From: Clostridiales bacterium
Lineage (GTDB): Bacteria; Bacillota; Clostridia; Lachnospirales; Lachnospiraceae
Length of the DNA stretch: 6,450 nucleotides
Assembly: GCA_012512995.1 (NCBI GenBank)
Contig: JAAZDA010000445.1
Span: 1-6,450, forward strand
Direction: 5' to 3'
Part shown: positions 1-6,241 of the stretch, one piece after another
How positions within the stretch are numbered: position 1 is the first letter of the stretch
Layout of the letters: each line of letters starts with the position of its first letter
Notes under the pieces: model-generated
Seen by the model: the letters and a program-made list of their open reading frames with translations, nothing else
Told to the model about the DNA's origin: nothing
Database searches by the model: none
Translations under genes and position numbers: made by a program

Positions 1-2
1 CC

Positions 3-37
3 GCACTCATAAATGTGCTCCGCGCATTTATGAGTGT
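3..37. repeat. Inverted repeat 1 (14-bp stem hairpin)
   Basis: The 12-base arm CACTCATAAATG at 4-15 is perfectly complemented at 25-36. Two more pairs (one G-T, one G-C) extend the stem inward and leave a 5-base loop CTCCG at 18-22. A G-T pair at 3/37 is possible outside. The arms are AT-rich and end in GC-rich bases near the loop. No T-run follows on either side, so it does not look like a standard intrinsic terminator. It is the outermost of three adjacent hairpins beyond hypE and may belong to an element that continues past the window edge. Confidence 0.85.
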
Positions 38-53
38 CGTGCATTCGCACGAC
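36..53. repeat. Inverted repeat 2 (7-bp hairpin)
   Basis: GTCGTGC at 36-42 pairs perfectly with GCACGAC at 47-53 around the 4-base loop ATTC. It starts on the last base of inverted repeat 1 and is separated from inverted repeat 3 by only four bases. The bases at 51-54 (GACC) could instead pair with 58-61 (GGTC), so the neighbouring hairpins have alternative partners. Confidence 0.8.
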
Positions 54-57
54 CTAC

Positions 58-122
58 GGTCTAAGTCATATGCCTTCTGTATCTCATGCAAGCATGGATA
101 CAGAAGGCATATGACTTAGACC
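58..122. repeat. Long perfect palindrome, 25-bp stem, downstream of hypE
   Basis: Bases 58-82 are the exact reverse complement of 98-122, a 25-bp stem with no mismatch. The pair 83/97 extends it, and CATG at 85-88 with CATG at 93-96 can close an inner 4-bp stem with loop CAAG, leaving T84 bulged. It begins 20 bases after the hypE stop codon in the direction of transcription. Its position suits a transcription end or an mRNA 3'-stabilising structure, but no T-tract follows the stem on either strand, so an intrinsic terminator is not supported. A mobile palindromic repeat or a bidirectional stop are alternatives. Confidence 0.9.
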
Positions 123-142
123 TGCGGCCCTGACTCGTTGCT

Positions 143-1159
143 TCAGCATATCCTTGGTAGTCCTTCGCCGTAGAGGGGTCCCATGATCCGGTTGCCGCCG
201 AGTGATGTCTCAAGGAGCAGCGCTGGTTTCTCTTCTTCAGGGACTGCAATGACAGAGCCGATAATTGCGGCATCCGCGCCGTATTTGCTGCCCCTGATGA
301 TTTCAAGTGCTTTTGTCGCATCAGCAGGGTCAACTGCAATTGTCATCTTGCCCTCGTTCCCCATATATAAGGGGTCTAGCCCGAGTATTCCGCAGAAATC
401 TTTTACCGCTTTCTTCACAGGAATTGCATCCTGCTTAATGACTATCTGTACGCCGGCTGCCCTTGCATATTCATTGAGTACAGTTGCAAGCCCGCCTCTT
501 GTCACATCGCGGATCGCGTGTACGGCGGCTCCTGATTCTTCAAGGTTATGTACTATATCTATGAGCGGCGCATTGTCGCTTTCAAGTGATTCATTATCAA
601 GGCCCATTCTCCTGCTGAGTATAGTCGCGTGATGCTCTCCGAGTGTGCCCGAGAGTATTATCACATCTCCGGGCTTTACCTGCGTGGCTTTATAGCAATG
701 AGCATTTTCAGTAATTACTCCGACACCGGCAGTATTTATCATTACACCGCCGTCTTTCGATGCGGATTCAATGACCTTTGTATCACCTGTCACGATGATG
801 ACGCCGGCTTCCCTGGCTGTTTCAGCCATTGATCTTACGACTCGTATAAGCGAGCTTATAGGAAGTCCTTCTTCAAGGATGAAGCCTGCTGTCAGATATT
901 TGGGTACAGCTCCGCTTGTGAGAAGATCATTGACTGTACCACAGACCGAAAGTCTTCCGATATTCCCGCCGGGATACTCATACGGTGTCACAACAAAACT
1001 GTCCGTAGTCATCGCTATCTTGGATGAAACTGGCACTACAGAAGCATCCTCCATACCTGCCAGATATTCATTGCTAAATTCAGCTGCGAACACTTCCGAA
1101 ATAAGTCGGCTTGTCGATTCTCCACCGCTGCCGTGTGCCATAGTTATTATTTCTTCCAA
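143..1159 (-). CDS. hypE: [NiFe]-hydrogenase maturation protein HypE (carbamoyl dehydratase)
   Basis: HypE takes the carbamoyl group that HypF places on its C-terminal cysteine. It dehydrates it with ATP to a thiocyanate and donates the cyanide to iron held by HypC-HypD in the cytoplasm. The protein shows the AHGSGG motif near the N terminus, TTDSFVV, the dimer-interface stretch CGTVNDLLTSGA, the ATP-site TGDTKVIE, TRGGLATVLNE and the diagnostic end PRIC, whose last residue is the modified cysteine. At 338 residues it has normal family length and is intact. Start choice: an ATG at 1168 lies one base from a strong GGAGG, too close to be used. The in-frame TTG at 1159, 10 bases from GGAGG, gives MEEIITMAHGSGG, a typical HypE N terminus. 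ATG at 1141 is the other option. It follows hypD after 24 bases and is the last gene of the hyp run. Confidence 0.96.
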   Translation of the reverse strand: MEEIITMAHGSGGESTSRLISEVFAAEFSNEYLAGMEDASVVPVSSKIAMTTDSFVVTPYEYPGGNIGRLSVCGTVNDLLTSGAVPKYLTAGFILEEGLPISSLIRVVRSMAETAREAGVIIVTGDTKVIESASKDGGVMINTAGVGVITENAHCYKATQVKPGDVIILSGTLGEHHATILSRRMGLDNESLESDNAPLIDIVHNLEESGAAVHAIRDVTRGGLATVLNEYARAAGVQIVIKQDAIPVKKAVKDFCGILGLDPLYMGNEGKMTIAVDPADATKALEIIRGSKYGADAAIIGSVIAVPEEEKPALLLETSLGGNRIMGPLYGEGLPRIC

Positions 1160-1169
1160 ATGAAACATA

Positions 1170-1174
1170 CCTCC
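1170..1174 (-). promoter_or_regulatory. Shine-Dalgarno site of hypE (decides start)
   Basis: On the minus strand GGAGG is followed directly by T and then ATG at 1168. A one-base spacer is not workable for that ATG, while the TTG at 1159 sits 10 bases downstream. The site therefore favours the TTG start, with a 338-residue product. Confidence 0.6.
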
Positions 1175-1183
1175 ATCAAGACT

Positions 1184-2236
1184 TTACCTGGTTCGTCCCG
1201 ATATGAACCAGTTGTAGCAGGAGCCCTCCTGCGATACCATGCATGCGCCGTGAGGATCACGGGGAGTACATGTTTTGCCGAAAAGCGGGCAGCCTGTCGG
1301 GCTTATGGCGCCAGTCAGGACACTAGCGCACCTGCATCCGTTTCCTGCAGCATCGACATCAAGGCCGTCACTTCCGGCATCGCGCGAACTGTACTGTGCG
1401 CGCAGGATAAGTCCCGAGCCTGTGATTTTTCCCATTCCCCGCCACGAAGCGTCACACGGCTCAAAATATCTGTCCATCATTTTCTGAGCTTTTACATTTC
1501 CTTTTGGAGTGACAACTGTCTGGTAAAGATTCTCTACAACGCCCTTCCCGCGAAGCTTTACAAGCTCATATATAGAAGCCAGTATCTGCGGCCCCTCAAA
1601 ACCTGATACCACGAACGGAATAGAACTTTCCGCCGCAATATCGCGGAACATGTCAGCGCCCATGACAGCGCAGACGTGACCCGGCGCAAGGAAACCATCG
1701 ATCGGCGTTTCGTCAGTCCTGCTTCCTATTACCCAGCGTATTACTTCAGGCATTGTTTTGAGTGACGTGAGGAGCTTTACATTAGAAATGTTCCTTCTTT
1801 CGGCTTCTTCCAGCAGAAGTGCATATACAGGCGCTGTTGTCTCAAAACCTACGGCTGCAAAAATATACGTTCTGTTCTTATCCTCTGCTGCCATGTCGAG
1901 GATCTGTGATGGCGAATAGACCATCCTCACATCCGCTCCTTCGGCCTTTGCGTCAGAAAGGCTCTTCGCAGAACCTCTGACTCTCAGCAGATCTCCGAAC
2001 GAAACAATTGTATTATCCGGATTCATTGCGAGTTCAACGAGCTTATCTATATAAGCCGTCACAGTCACACAGACAGGGCATCCCGGTCCCGATATCAGCC
2101 TGATATTGTCAGACAGCATAGAAGGAATGCCGTTCGATGCGATTGAAGCTGTATGTGTACCGCAGACCTCCATGAGTCTCACTTTCGGTCCGTCATATTC
2201 TCTGAGGAACTTTTTTATTTCGTCAAAACTATTCAT
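1184..2236 (-). CDS. hypD: [NiFe]-hydrogenase maturation protein HypD
   Basis: HypD is the iron-sulfur scaffold that, with HypC, holds the iron while HypE delivers two cyanides and a CO is added. All expected landmarks are present in the 350 residues. MEVCGTHT (22-29, Cys25) and GPGCPVCVT (51-59, Cys53 and Cys56) form the active centre and thiol-redox part. GFLAPGHV (181-188) and SGFEGPQIL (211-219) lie in the middle. The C-terminal cysteine domain begins with CRC (Cys301, Cys303), continues through GCPLFGKTCTP (Cys316, Cys323) and ends with Cys332 and Cys340; four of these bind the [4Fe-4S] cluster in known HypD. Length is normal. Its ATG shares the four bases ATGA with the hypC stop, so the two partner proteins are translationally coupled. 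A purine-rich GGAAAG precedes the start. Confidence 0.98.
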   Translation of the reverse strand: MNSFDEIKKFLREYDGPKVRLMEVCGTHTASIASNGIPSMLSDNIRLISGPGCPVCVTVTAYIDKLVELAMNPDNTIVSFGDLLRVRGSAKSLSDAKAEGADVRMVYSPSQILDMAAEDKNRTYIFAAVGFETTAPVYALLLEEAERRNISNVKLLTSLKTMPEVIRWVIGSRTDETPIDGFLAPGHVCAVMGADMFRDIAAESSIPFVVSGFEGPQILASIYELVKLRGKGVVENLYQTVVTPKGNVKAQKMMDRYFEPCDASWRGMGKITGSGLILRAQYSSRDAGSDGLDVDAAGNGCRCASVLTGAISPTGCPLFGKTCTPRDPHGACMVSQEGSCYNWFISGRTR

Positions 2237-2478
2237 CTTCCGGGTCTTTCCTTCATATCCTCAACAGTGAGCGATGCGAGTTCCCTGAATATTTCTTCAG
2301 TCTCGTCAGCCTCTTCTTCAGGCATGACGCGAATGACGCAGCCCGCGTGTACCAGCACACGGTCTCCCTTTTTCACATCTTCAAGCCCCGTAAGGGCTTC
2401 GACTTTTGTTCCTGTAAAATCCACAATGGCGCTGTGATCCTTTACTTCGATCACAGTCCCCGGATATGCAACACACAT
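2233..2478 (-). CDS. hypC: [NiFe]-hydrogenase maturation chaperone HypC (HypC/HybG family)
   Basis: HypC is a small OB-fold chaperone that carries the Fe(CN)2CO group with HypD and then docks on the hydrogenase large-subunit precursor. The product is 81 residues and starts MCVAYPGTVIEV, matching the family signature MCLAIPG. Cys2, exposed after Met removal, is the iron ligand. Longer in-frame starts (ATG at 2484, 2493 and 2517) would bury this cysteine, and AAAGGA sits 6 bases before ATG 2478, so 2478 is chosen. The C-terminal EEEADETEEIFREL helix is typical. It lies 14 bases after the hypF stop and overlaps hypD by ATGA. AGCVIRVM replaces the more usual HVGFAI stretch, a tolerated variation. 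Confidence 0.97.
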   Translation of the reverse strand: MCVAYPGTVIEVKDHSAIVDFTGTKVEALTGLEDVKKGDRVLVHAGCVIRVMPEEEADETEEIFRELASLTVEDMKERPGR

Positions 2479-2484
2479 ATACAT

Positions 2485-2490
2485 TCCTTT
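2485..2490 (-). promoter_or_regulatory. Shine-Dalgarno site of hypC
   Basis: AAAGGA on the minus strand lies just after the hypF stop, with a 6-base spacer to the ATG at 2478. It separates the true Met-Cys start from upstream ATGs that are in frame but inside or next to hypF. Confidence 0.65.
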
Positions 2491-2492
2491 CA

Positions 2493-4880
2493 TCAAATCA
2501 GTTCCGCGAGGAAACATTGTCCGAGTGCGATTCCCCCATCATTTCCCGGAACCTTTTCGTTAAAGTATACCGCAAAACCTCTGTCACGCAAAATCCTGCC
2601 TATCAGCGAACCCAGAATTCTGTTGGCGAAGACTCCGCCACTGAGCACGATGTTTTTCTCTTCATATTTCACCGCGGCTTTTTCCGCTATGTCAGCAGAC
2701 AGCTTCGATAGCACAATATGGAAAACAAGTGCGCAGTCATCACTGGTCATTCCGCTTCTTCTGGCCTCTGTCATGTCCTTGAAAAGTAACCTCTGATCAA
2801 GGAGCAGACGGCCATCTGAAGGTGACTTCACGATGTATTTTTCTGAATTGTTTATCTCAGCCGGTAAAAGATCAGCGAAATCATCACACGAAATTTGTTT
2901 TGCCGGATCATAAATACCTTTTATCACAGCCGCTCTGGCTGCAGCGTTCTCTAGTGCTATAGCGCACTCTCCTTCGTATCCGTTGCGATGTCTGATGTCA
3001 AGTGCAGCCGCAATGGCATCGAAGAATCTTCCCATGCTGCTGCTCATTATCGTGCCGATCCTGTTCTCGAGCGCTGCTCTCGTGACGGGATCTGCAGGCT
3101 CAATACCGATTGCCGCCCTGTAACATTCACAGGCCATATCGGCATCAACACTCGCGACGTCGCCGCCTGCAAGCAGTATCGGTGAGAGTGAGCCTGCCCG
3201 CTCCATCCTGTTCCCTTTGCAGTACAGGAATTCACCGCCCCAAAGGCTTCTGTCAGTACCATAACCCGTACCGTCGAAAATTATCCCTACAGCTGAATTC
3301 AGTCCGTGCTCAGCCATCACTGATGCCGCATGCGCGTGGTGATGCTGGAACTGGACAAGCTTCACGCTGTTCGTCTCCTGATATTCCCTCGCAAAATCAG
3401 AACTGTGATACCGCGGATGCATGTCGCAGACGACCACATCAGGATGTGCATTGAGAATATGCTCCATATCCTTCTCCGCATGCATATAATTCTTCATGTT
3501 CTCATAGTTTTCGAGATCCCCGAAATACTGTGAGAGTATCACCCTGTCGCCGCGTCCTATCGCAAATGCTGCTTTCAGATCGCCGCCCGTCGCAAGGATC
3601 GTCCTATTACATTCAGATAAAGTTCCTGATTGTGATCGTATTTCTTTAACACTGTTTCTTTTAAGAAAAACAGGTAGCGGCACATAACCACGGCTTCTTC
3701 TTATCATCCTCGCAGCACCGTCAGATACGAACAAGACCGAATCATCAAGGGGTCTCAGGATCTCACGCTTGTGATAAAGAATTGCGTCCGGCTTAAGTCG
3801 CAATGCGGTATCCGCGAACTTTTCATCATCGGTGACGATCGGCTCACCAGACAGATTTGCACTGGTGACAATAAGCGGTCCGCACTCATCTGTCAGCATC
3901 TGCTGCAGACCAAAAGACGGCAGGAAAGCCCCGAGATATCTGCTGTCTCCGCTGACCGATTCATCAAAGCCTGACTTTTTTCCGACAGATGCTGACTCTG
4001 AAAGTTCTATCAGAACAATTGGTCTCGCCGGGCTCATGAACAGCTTTTCCTCTTCGGTGCTGACTGTGCAGCACTTTCTGATTTCGGTCATATTTGGAAA
4101 CTGTATGGCAAAAGGTTTCTTCTCTCTGCCCTTCATCAGCCTCAGTCTCCGGACTGTCACGCTGTCAAACGGACTGCAGACCAGCTGATACCCGCCTACA
4201 CCTTTAACTGCGACTATTCCGCCGTTATTAAGAATGGAAACAGCTTTTTCAACTGCTTCATCGCCGTTGAATTCCAGGGATTTGTCAATAAATCTCAGGA
4301 TCATCTGTGGGCCGCAGTCATGACATGATATAGTCTGTGCGTGTCTGCGTCTTCCAACTTTGTATTCAGCGCTGCATTTATTGCACATCGGGAAAGCGTC
4401 CATAGTCGTAGTTTCCCTGTCGTACGGAAGTCTCTTAAGGATCGACCACCTCGGGCCGCATGACGCACAGCTTATTAGCGGATACCTGTATCTGCGGTCA
4501 TTGCTGTTCTCCATCTCTTTTCTGCAGTCATCACACATCGCAATGTCCGGCGGGAACACCGGCAAAACATTCTCAGCCGCCTTGTCCTTGTCGTCGGTGC
4601 TGCCTACAATTATGAATTTTCCCGAGTGATCCGGAAAGTCCTCATCATCATTGATTTTTCTGACATCTGAGGAAATTATTATTGCACCGGCCGGTGCCTC
4701 ATTTGTAAGCGCATCGATGAATTCTCTGAGCACAACTTCTGACGCGGATGCATATATTTCGACAACACCCCCGCAGTTCCTTACTTCACCGGCAATATGA
4801 AGTTGTTCGGCCTTTCCGGCCACAAAAGGGCGGTATCCTATTCCCTGGACCGCACCCGTCACTCTTATCTGAAGATTCAT
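2493..4880 (-). CDS. hypF: Carbamoyltransferase HypF, [NiFe]-hydrogenase maturation
   Basis: HypF uses carbamoyl phosphate and ATP to place a carbamoyl group on the HypE terminal cysteine, the first step of cyanide-ligand synthesis. Four parts can be read in the 795 residues. The acylphosphatase domain has VQGIGYRPFV (11-20, Arg17) and Asn35. Two zinc fingers follow: CDDC/CASCGPR (116-143) and CNKC/CHDCGP (166-191). The YrdC-like domain has KGVGGYQLVC (226-235), KKPFAIQ and SANLSGEP (340-347). The Kae1-like domain has HHHAHAAS (513-520), FDGTGYGTD, SGGVFANR (747-754) and NDGGIALGQ (780-788). ATG 4880 is chosen because MNLQIRVTGAVQGIGYR is the family start. The open frame extends to ATG 4955 but those 25 codons look non-coding. 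No Shine-Dalgarno site precedes 4880; the start overlaps a 30-codon frame by ATGA. Oddities: the second finger has 16 rather than 18 residues between its cysteine pairs, and the usual GGD...EPWR segment reads AGGDVASVDADM. Confidence 0.97.
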   Translation of the reverse strand: MNLQIRVTGAVQGIGYRPFVAGKAEQLHIAGEVRNCGGVVEIYASASEVVLREFIDALTNEAPAGAIIISSDVRKINDDEDFPDHSGKFIIVGSTDDKDKAAENVLPVFPPDIAMCDDCRKEMENSNDRRYRYPLISCASCGPRWSILKRLPYDRETTTMDAFPMCNKCSAEYKVGRRRHAQTISCHDCGPQMILRFIDKSLEFNGDEAVEKAVSILNNGGIVAVKGVGGYQLVCSPFDSVTVRRLRLMKGREKKPFAIQFPNMTEIRKCCTVSTEEEKLFMSPARPIVLIELSESASVGKKSGFDESVSGDSRYLGAFLPSFGLQQMLTDECGPLIVTSANLSGEPIVTDDEKFADTALRLKPDAILYHKREILRPLDDSVLFVSDGAARMIRRSRGYVPLPVFLKRNSVKEIRSQSGTLSECNRTILATGGDLKAAFAIGRGDRVILSQYFGDLENYENMKNYMHAEKDMEHILNAHPDVVVCDMHPRYHSSDFAREYQETNSVKLVQFQHHHAHAASVMAEHGLNSAVGIIFDGTGYGTDRSLWGGEFLYCKGNRMERAGSLSPILLAGGDVASVDADMACECYRAAIGIEPADPVTRAALENRIGTIMSSSMGRFFDAIAAALDIRHRNGYEGECAIALENAAARAAVIKGIYDPAKQISCDDFADLLPAEINNSEKYIVKSPSDGRLLLDQRLLFKDMTEARRSGMTSDDCALVFHIVLSKLSADIAEKAAVKYEEKNIVLSGGVFANRILGSLIGRILRDRGFAVYFNEKVPGNDGGIALGQCFLAELI

Positions 4881-4969
4881 CGTTTTATTCGTGAGCCCGG
4901 ATCTTGACGCCTGATGCCAGGATGCACGCACTTTGGCGCATGCACCTCCGGCCATTGACCAGTAGTCAT
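4877..4969 (-). CDS. Possible 30-codon leader ORF coupled to hypF
   Basis: This frame starts at ATG 4969, preceded by AGAGGG with a 4-base gap, and runs 30 codons (MTTGQWPEVHAPKCVH...). It stops at a TGA that shares ATGA with the hypF start. The product is basic at the end, contains one Cys and two His spaced as HAPKCVH, and resembles no family I know. In favour of translation are a usable ribosome site, the exact stop/start overlap and the absence of a separate site for hypF. Against it, the frame is short, unremarkable in composition and overlaps a stable hairpin, so a chance open frame over an untranslated leader is quite possible. Confidence 0.3.
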   Translation of the reverse strand: MTTGQWPEVHAPKCVHPGIRRQDPGSRIKR

Positions 4970-5086
4970 AAGACCCTCTGTGTAATCACATTCAGTTTAT
5001 GCCATATGATATTAACATATTTCCTGTAACCCTTCATGTATTTCATTTAGACCAGTATTTTCAAAAATCCGTCCGGTCATCAGGCG
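4881..5086 (-). other. dprA-hypF intergenic leader
   Basis: This 206-base stretch separates dprA from the hyp genes and is the only large gap inside the cluster. It is AT-rich near dprA and GC-rich near hypF. A TTGAAA at 5059-5064 resembles a -35 box, but no good -10 lies 16-18 bases downstream, so a promoter is possible and not demonstrated. No stem followed by a T-tract terminates dprA. An imperfect direct repeat (CATT-GACCAGTA at 4953-4964, CATTTAGACCAGTA at 5044-5057, plus-strand reading) brackets most of the gap. A hairpin sits at 4923-4944. Confidence 0.5.
4923..4944 (-). promoter_or_regulatory. GC-rich hairpin in hypF leader
   Basis: On the minus strand TGCATGCGC pairs over all nine positions (two G-U) with GTGCGTGCA around a CAAA loop. 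CCGGA (4947-4951) just outside can pair with TCCGG (4897-4901), which would enclose the stem in a larger two-level structure ending about 16 bases before the hypF start. It could control hypF translation, or be an incidental fold. I cannot match it to a known riboswitch class by eye. No T-tract follows, so it is not an intrinsic terminator. Confidence 0.4.
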
Positions 5087-6241
5087 TCATCGACTACTCT
5101 GTCTTTTCGCATACACCCCTGCCGCGCATTCAATGGCAAGTTCCTTCATTTCAAGCTGCAGCATGCAACGCATCAGTTCTGCTGCCTCCAGCTTCCTGTG
5201 CAGCTTATCTGATGCCTTCATAATGAGCGTCTCTGTGTCGCAGTAATCACATTCGCAGAGCAACCCGTACAGTGTCTTCTCAGGCTCCTGAAGAGACATC
5301 GCTTTCATTTCTCCTATATCAAATGGTCTGTCCTCATTTGTTTTCCTTACACCCATGATTCCTTCGAGAACATCGTCCGGACATGTCGCGATAGCAGCGC
5401 CCTGTCGTATAAGATGGTTGCAGCCGTATGAAAGAGCATCGCTGATGCGTCCCGGGACAGCATATATATCGCGGCCCTGATCAAGCGCATAATCGCAGGT
5501 GATAAGGCTCCCGCTTCGTTGTTTGGCCTCTACAAGAATAATGGCATCTGAAAGTCCCGAAATTATCCTGTTGCGCATCGGAAAAAGTCTCGCCTCTGCC
5601 ATCGTTCCAGGAACATATTCCGAAATAATTCCTCCTCTGAGTGGAATCTCATCATAAAGATCAAGATTCTCCTGCGGATAACAAACATCCGCTCCGCATC
5701 CGAGCACGGCAAAACTTGCTCCACCCGCTCCAATTGCCGCCCGCTGGGCAATCCCGTCGACTCCCCTTGCCATTCCGCTTATGACCTGGACATTGTTATC
5801 CGCGAAAAAATCACCGAACCGCCTGGCCTGTTCTTTTCCATACTGTGAGGCCATTCTTGCACCGACTATCCCAACGGATGGCTTGGTATCATCAGGAAGC
5901 CTCCCCCTGTAATACAGTGCAAAAGGCGGATCCTGAATCTCTTTTAGCCTTTCAGGGAATCCCTGCTCATCAAAAGAAACAAACCCAAGCGAAGCCCTGC
6001 TTACATTTTCTGCAGAGCCACTTACAGAAATATCCTTCCTTGCATCAAGTAATAACTGCATCGCTCCTTGTTTCAGGCCTATACATATATCTGACAGTTC
6101 AGCCTCCGGGATCCTGAACATTGCCTCGGCAAATCCCGCCGGATCACCACCCTCAATATCAATAAACCTGTCTCTCAGTTTAAAAATGCTCCTGGTGCCA
6201 AATCCAGGGATACTATTTAACCAACAAGCATAATTATTCAT
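5087..6241 (-). CDS. dprA: DNA-processing protein DprA (Smf)
   Basis: DprA binds single-stranded DNA in the cytoplasm, displaces SSB and loads RecA during natural transformation; it is also widely kept in non-competent bacteria. The 384 residues show an N-terminal helix-hairpin-helix/SAM-like region (WLNSIPGFGTRSIF, 7-20). The Rossmann-fold core carries GIVGARMASQYG (124-135), SGMARGVDG (155-163), FPMRNRIISGLS (220-231), RSGSLITCDYA (242-252) and AVPG (261-264). A winged-helix-like C-terminal domain follows (about 320-380). The start is ATG 6241, preceded by AAGGAAG with a 9-base spacer; it overlaps the comM stop by 8 bases, implying coupled translation. The frame is open up to ATG 6331, but that extension would lie wholly on comM coding sequence and is rejected. 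In many clostridia topA follows dprA; here the hyp genes do. Confidence 0.97.
   Translation of the reverse strand: MNNYACWLNSIPGFGTRSIFKLRDRFIDIEGGDPAGFAEAMFRIPEAELSDICIGLKQGAMQLLLDARKDISVSGSAENVSRASLGFVSFDEQGFPERLKEIQDPPFALYYRGRLPDDTKPSVGIVGARMASQYGKEQARRFGDFFADNNVQVISGMARGVDGIAQRAAIGAGGASFAVLGCGADVCYPQENLDLYDEIPLRGGIISEYVPGTMAEARLFPMRNRIISGLSDAIILVEAKQRSGSLITCDYALDQGRDIYAVPGRISDALSYGCNHLIRQGAAIATCPDDVLEGIMGVRKTNEDRPFDIGEMKAMSLQEPEKTLYGLLCECDYCDTETLIMKASDKLHRKLEAAELMRCMLQLEMKELAIECAAGVYAKRQSSR

Noticed and set aside
1..122. CRISPR array or tRNA reading of the repeat-rich left end
   Set aside because: The repeats are inverted, different from one another and not regularly spaced; no cloverleaf can be drawn.
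61..339. 92-codon minus-strand frame running across the hypE end and the palindrome
   Set aside because: It overlaps hypE in another frame and reads through the perfect inverted repeat; composition is not protein-like and no family is recognisable.
2479..2517. Upstream HypC starts (ATG 2517, 2493, 2484)
   Set aside because: They would place extra residues before the essential Cys2, and most lie inside the hypF end.
1133..4629. Numerous plus-strand open frames of 65-157 codons opposite hypE, hypD and hypF
   Set aside because: All lie antisense to well-supported genes, lack recognisable domains and are explained by codon use of the genes they shadow.
4881..4955. N-terminal extension of HypF to ATG 4955
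   Set aside because: The 25 extra residues do not resemble HypF, precede the canonical MNLQIRVTGAVQGIGYR start and overlap the leader hairpin.
5055..5090. Intrinsic terminator after dprA near the T-run at 5063-5067 (minus strand)
   Set aside because: No stable stem precedes the five T residues; only a 3-bp CCG/CGG stem can be drawn.
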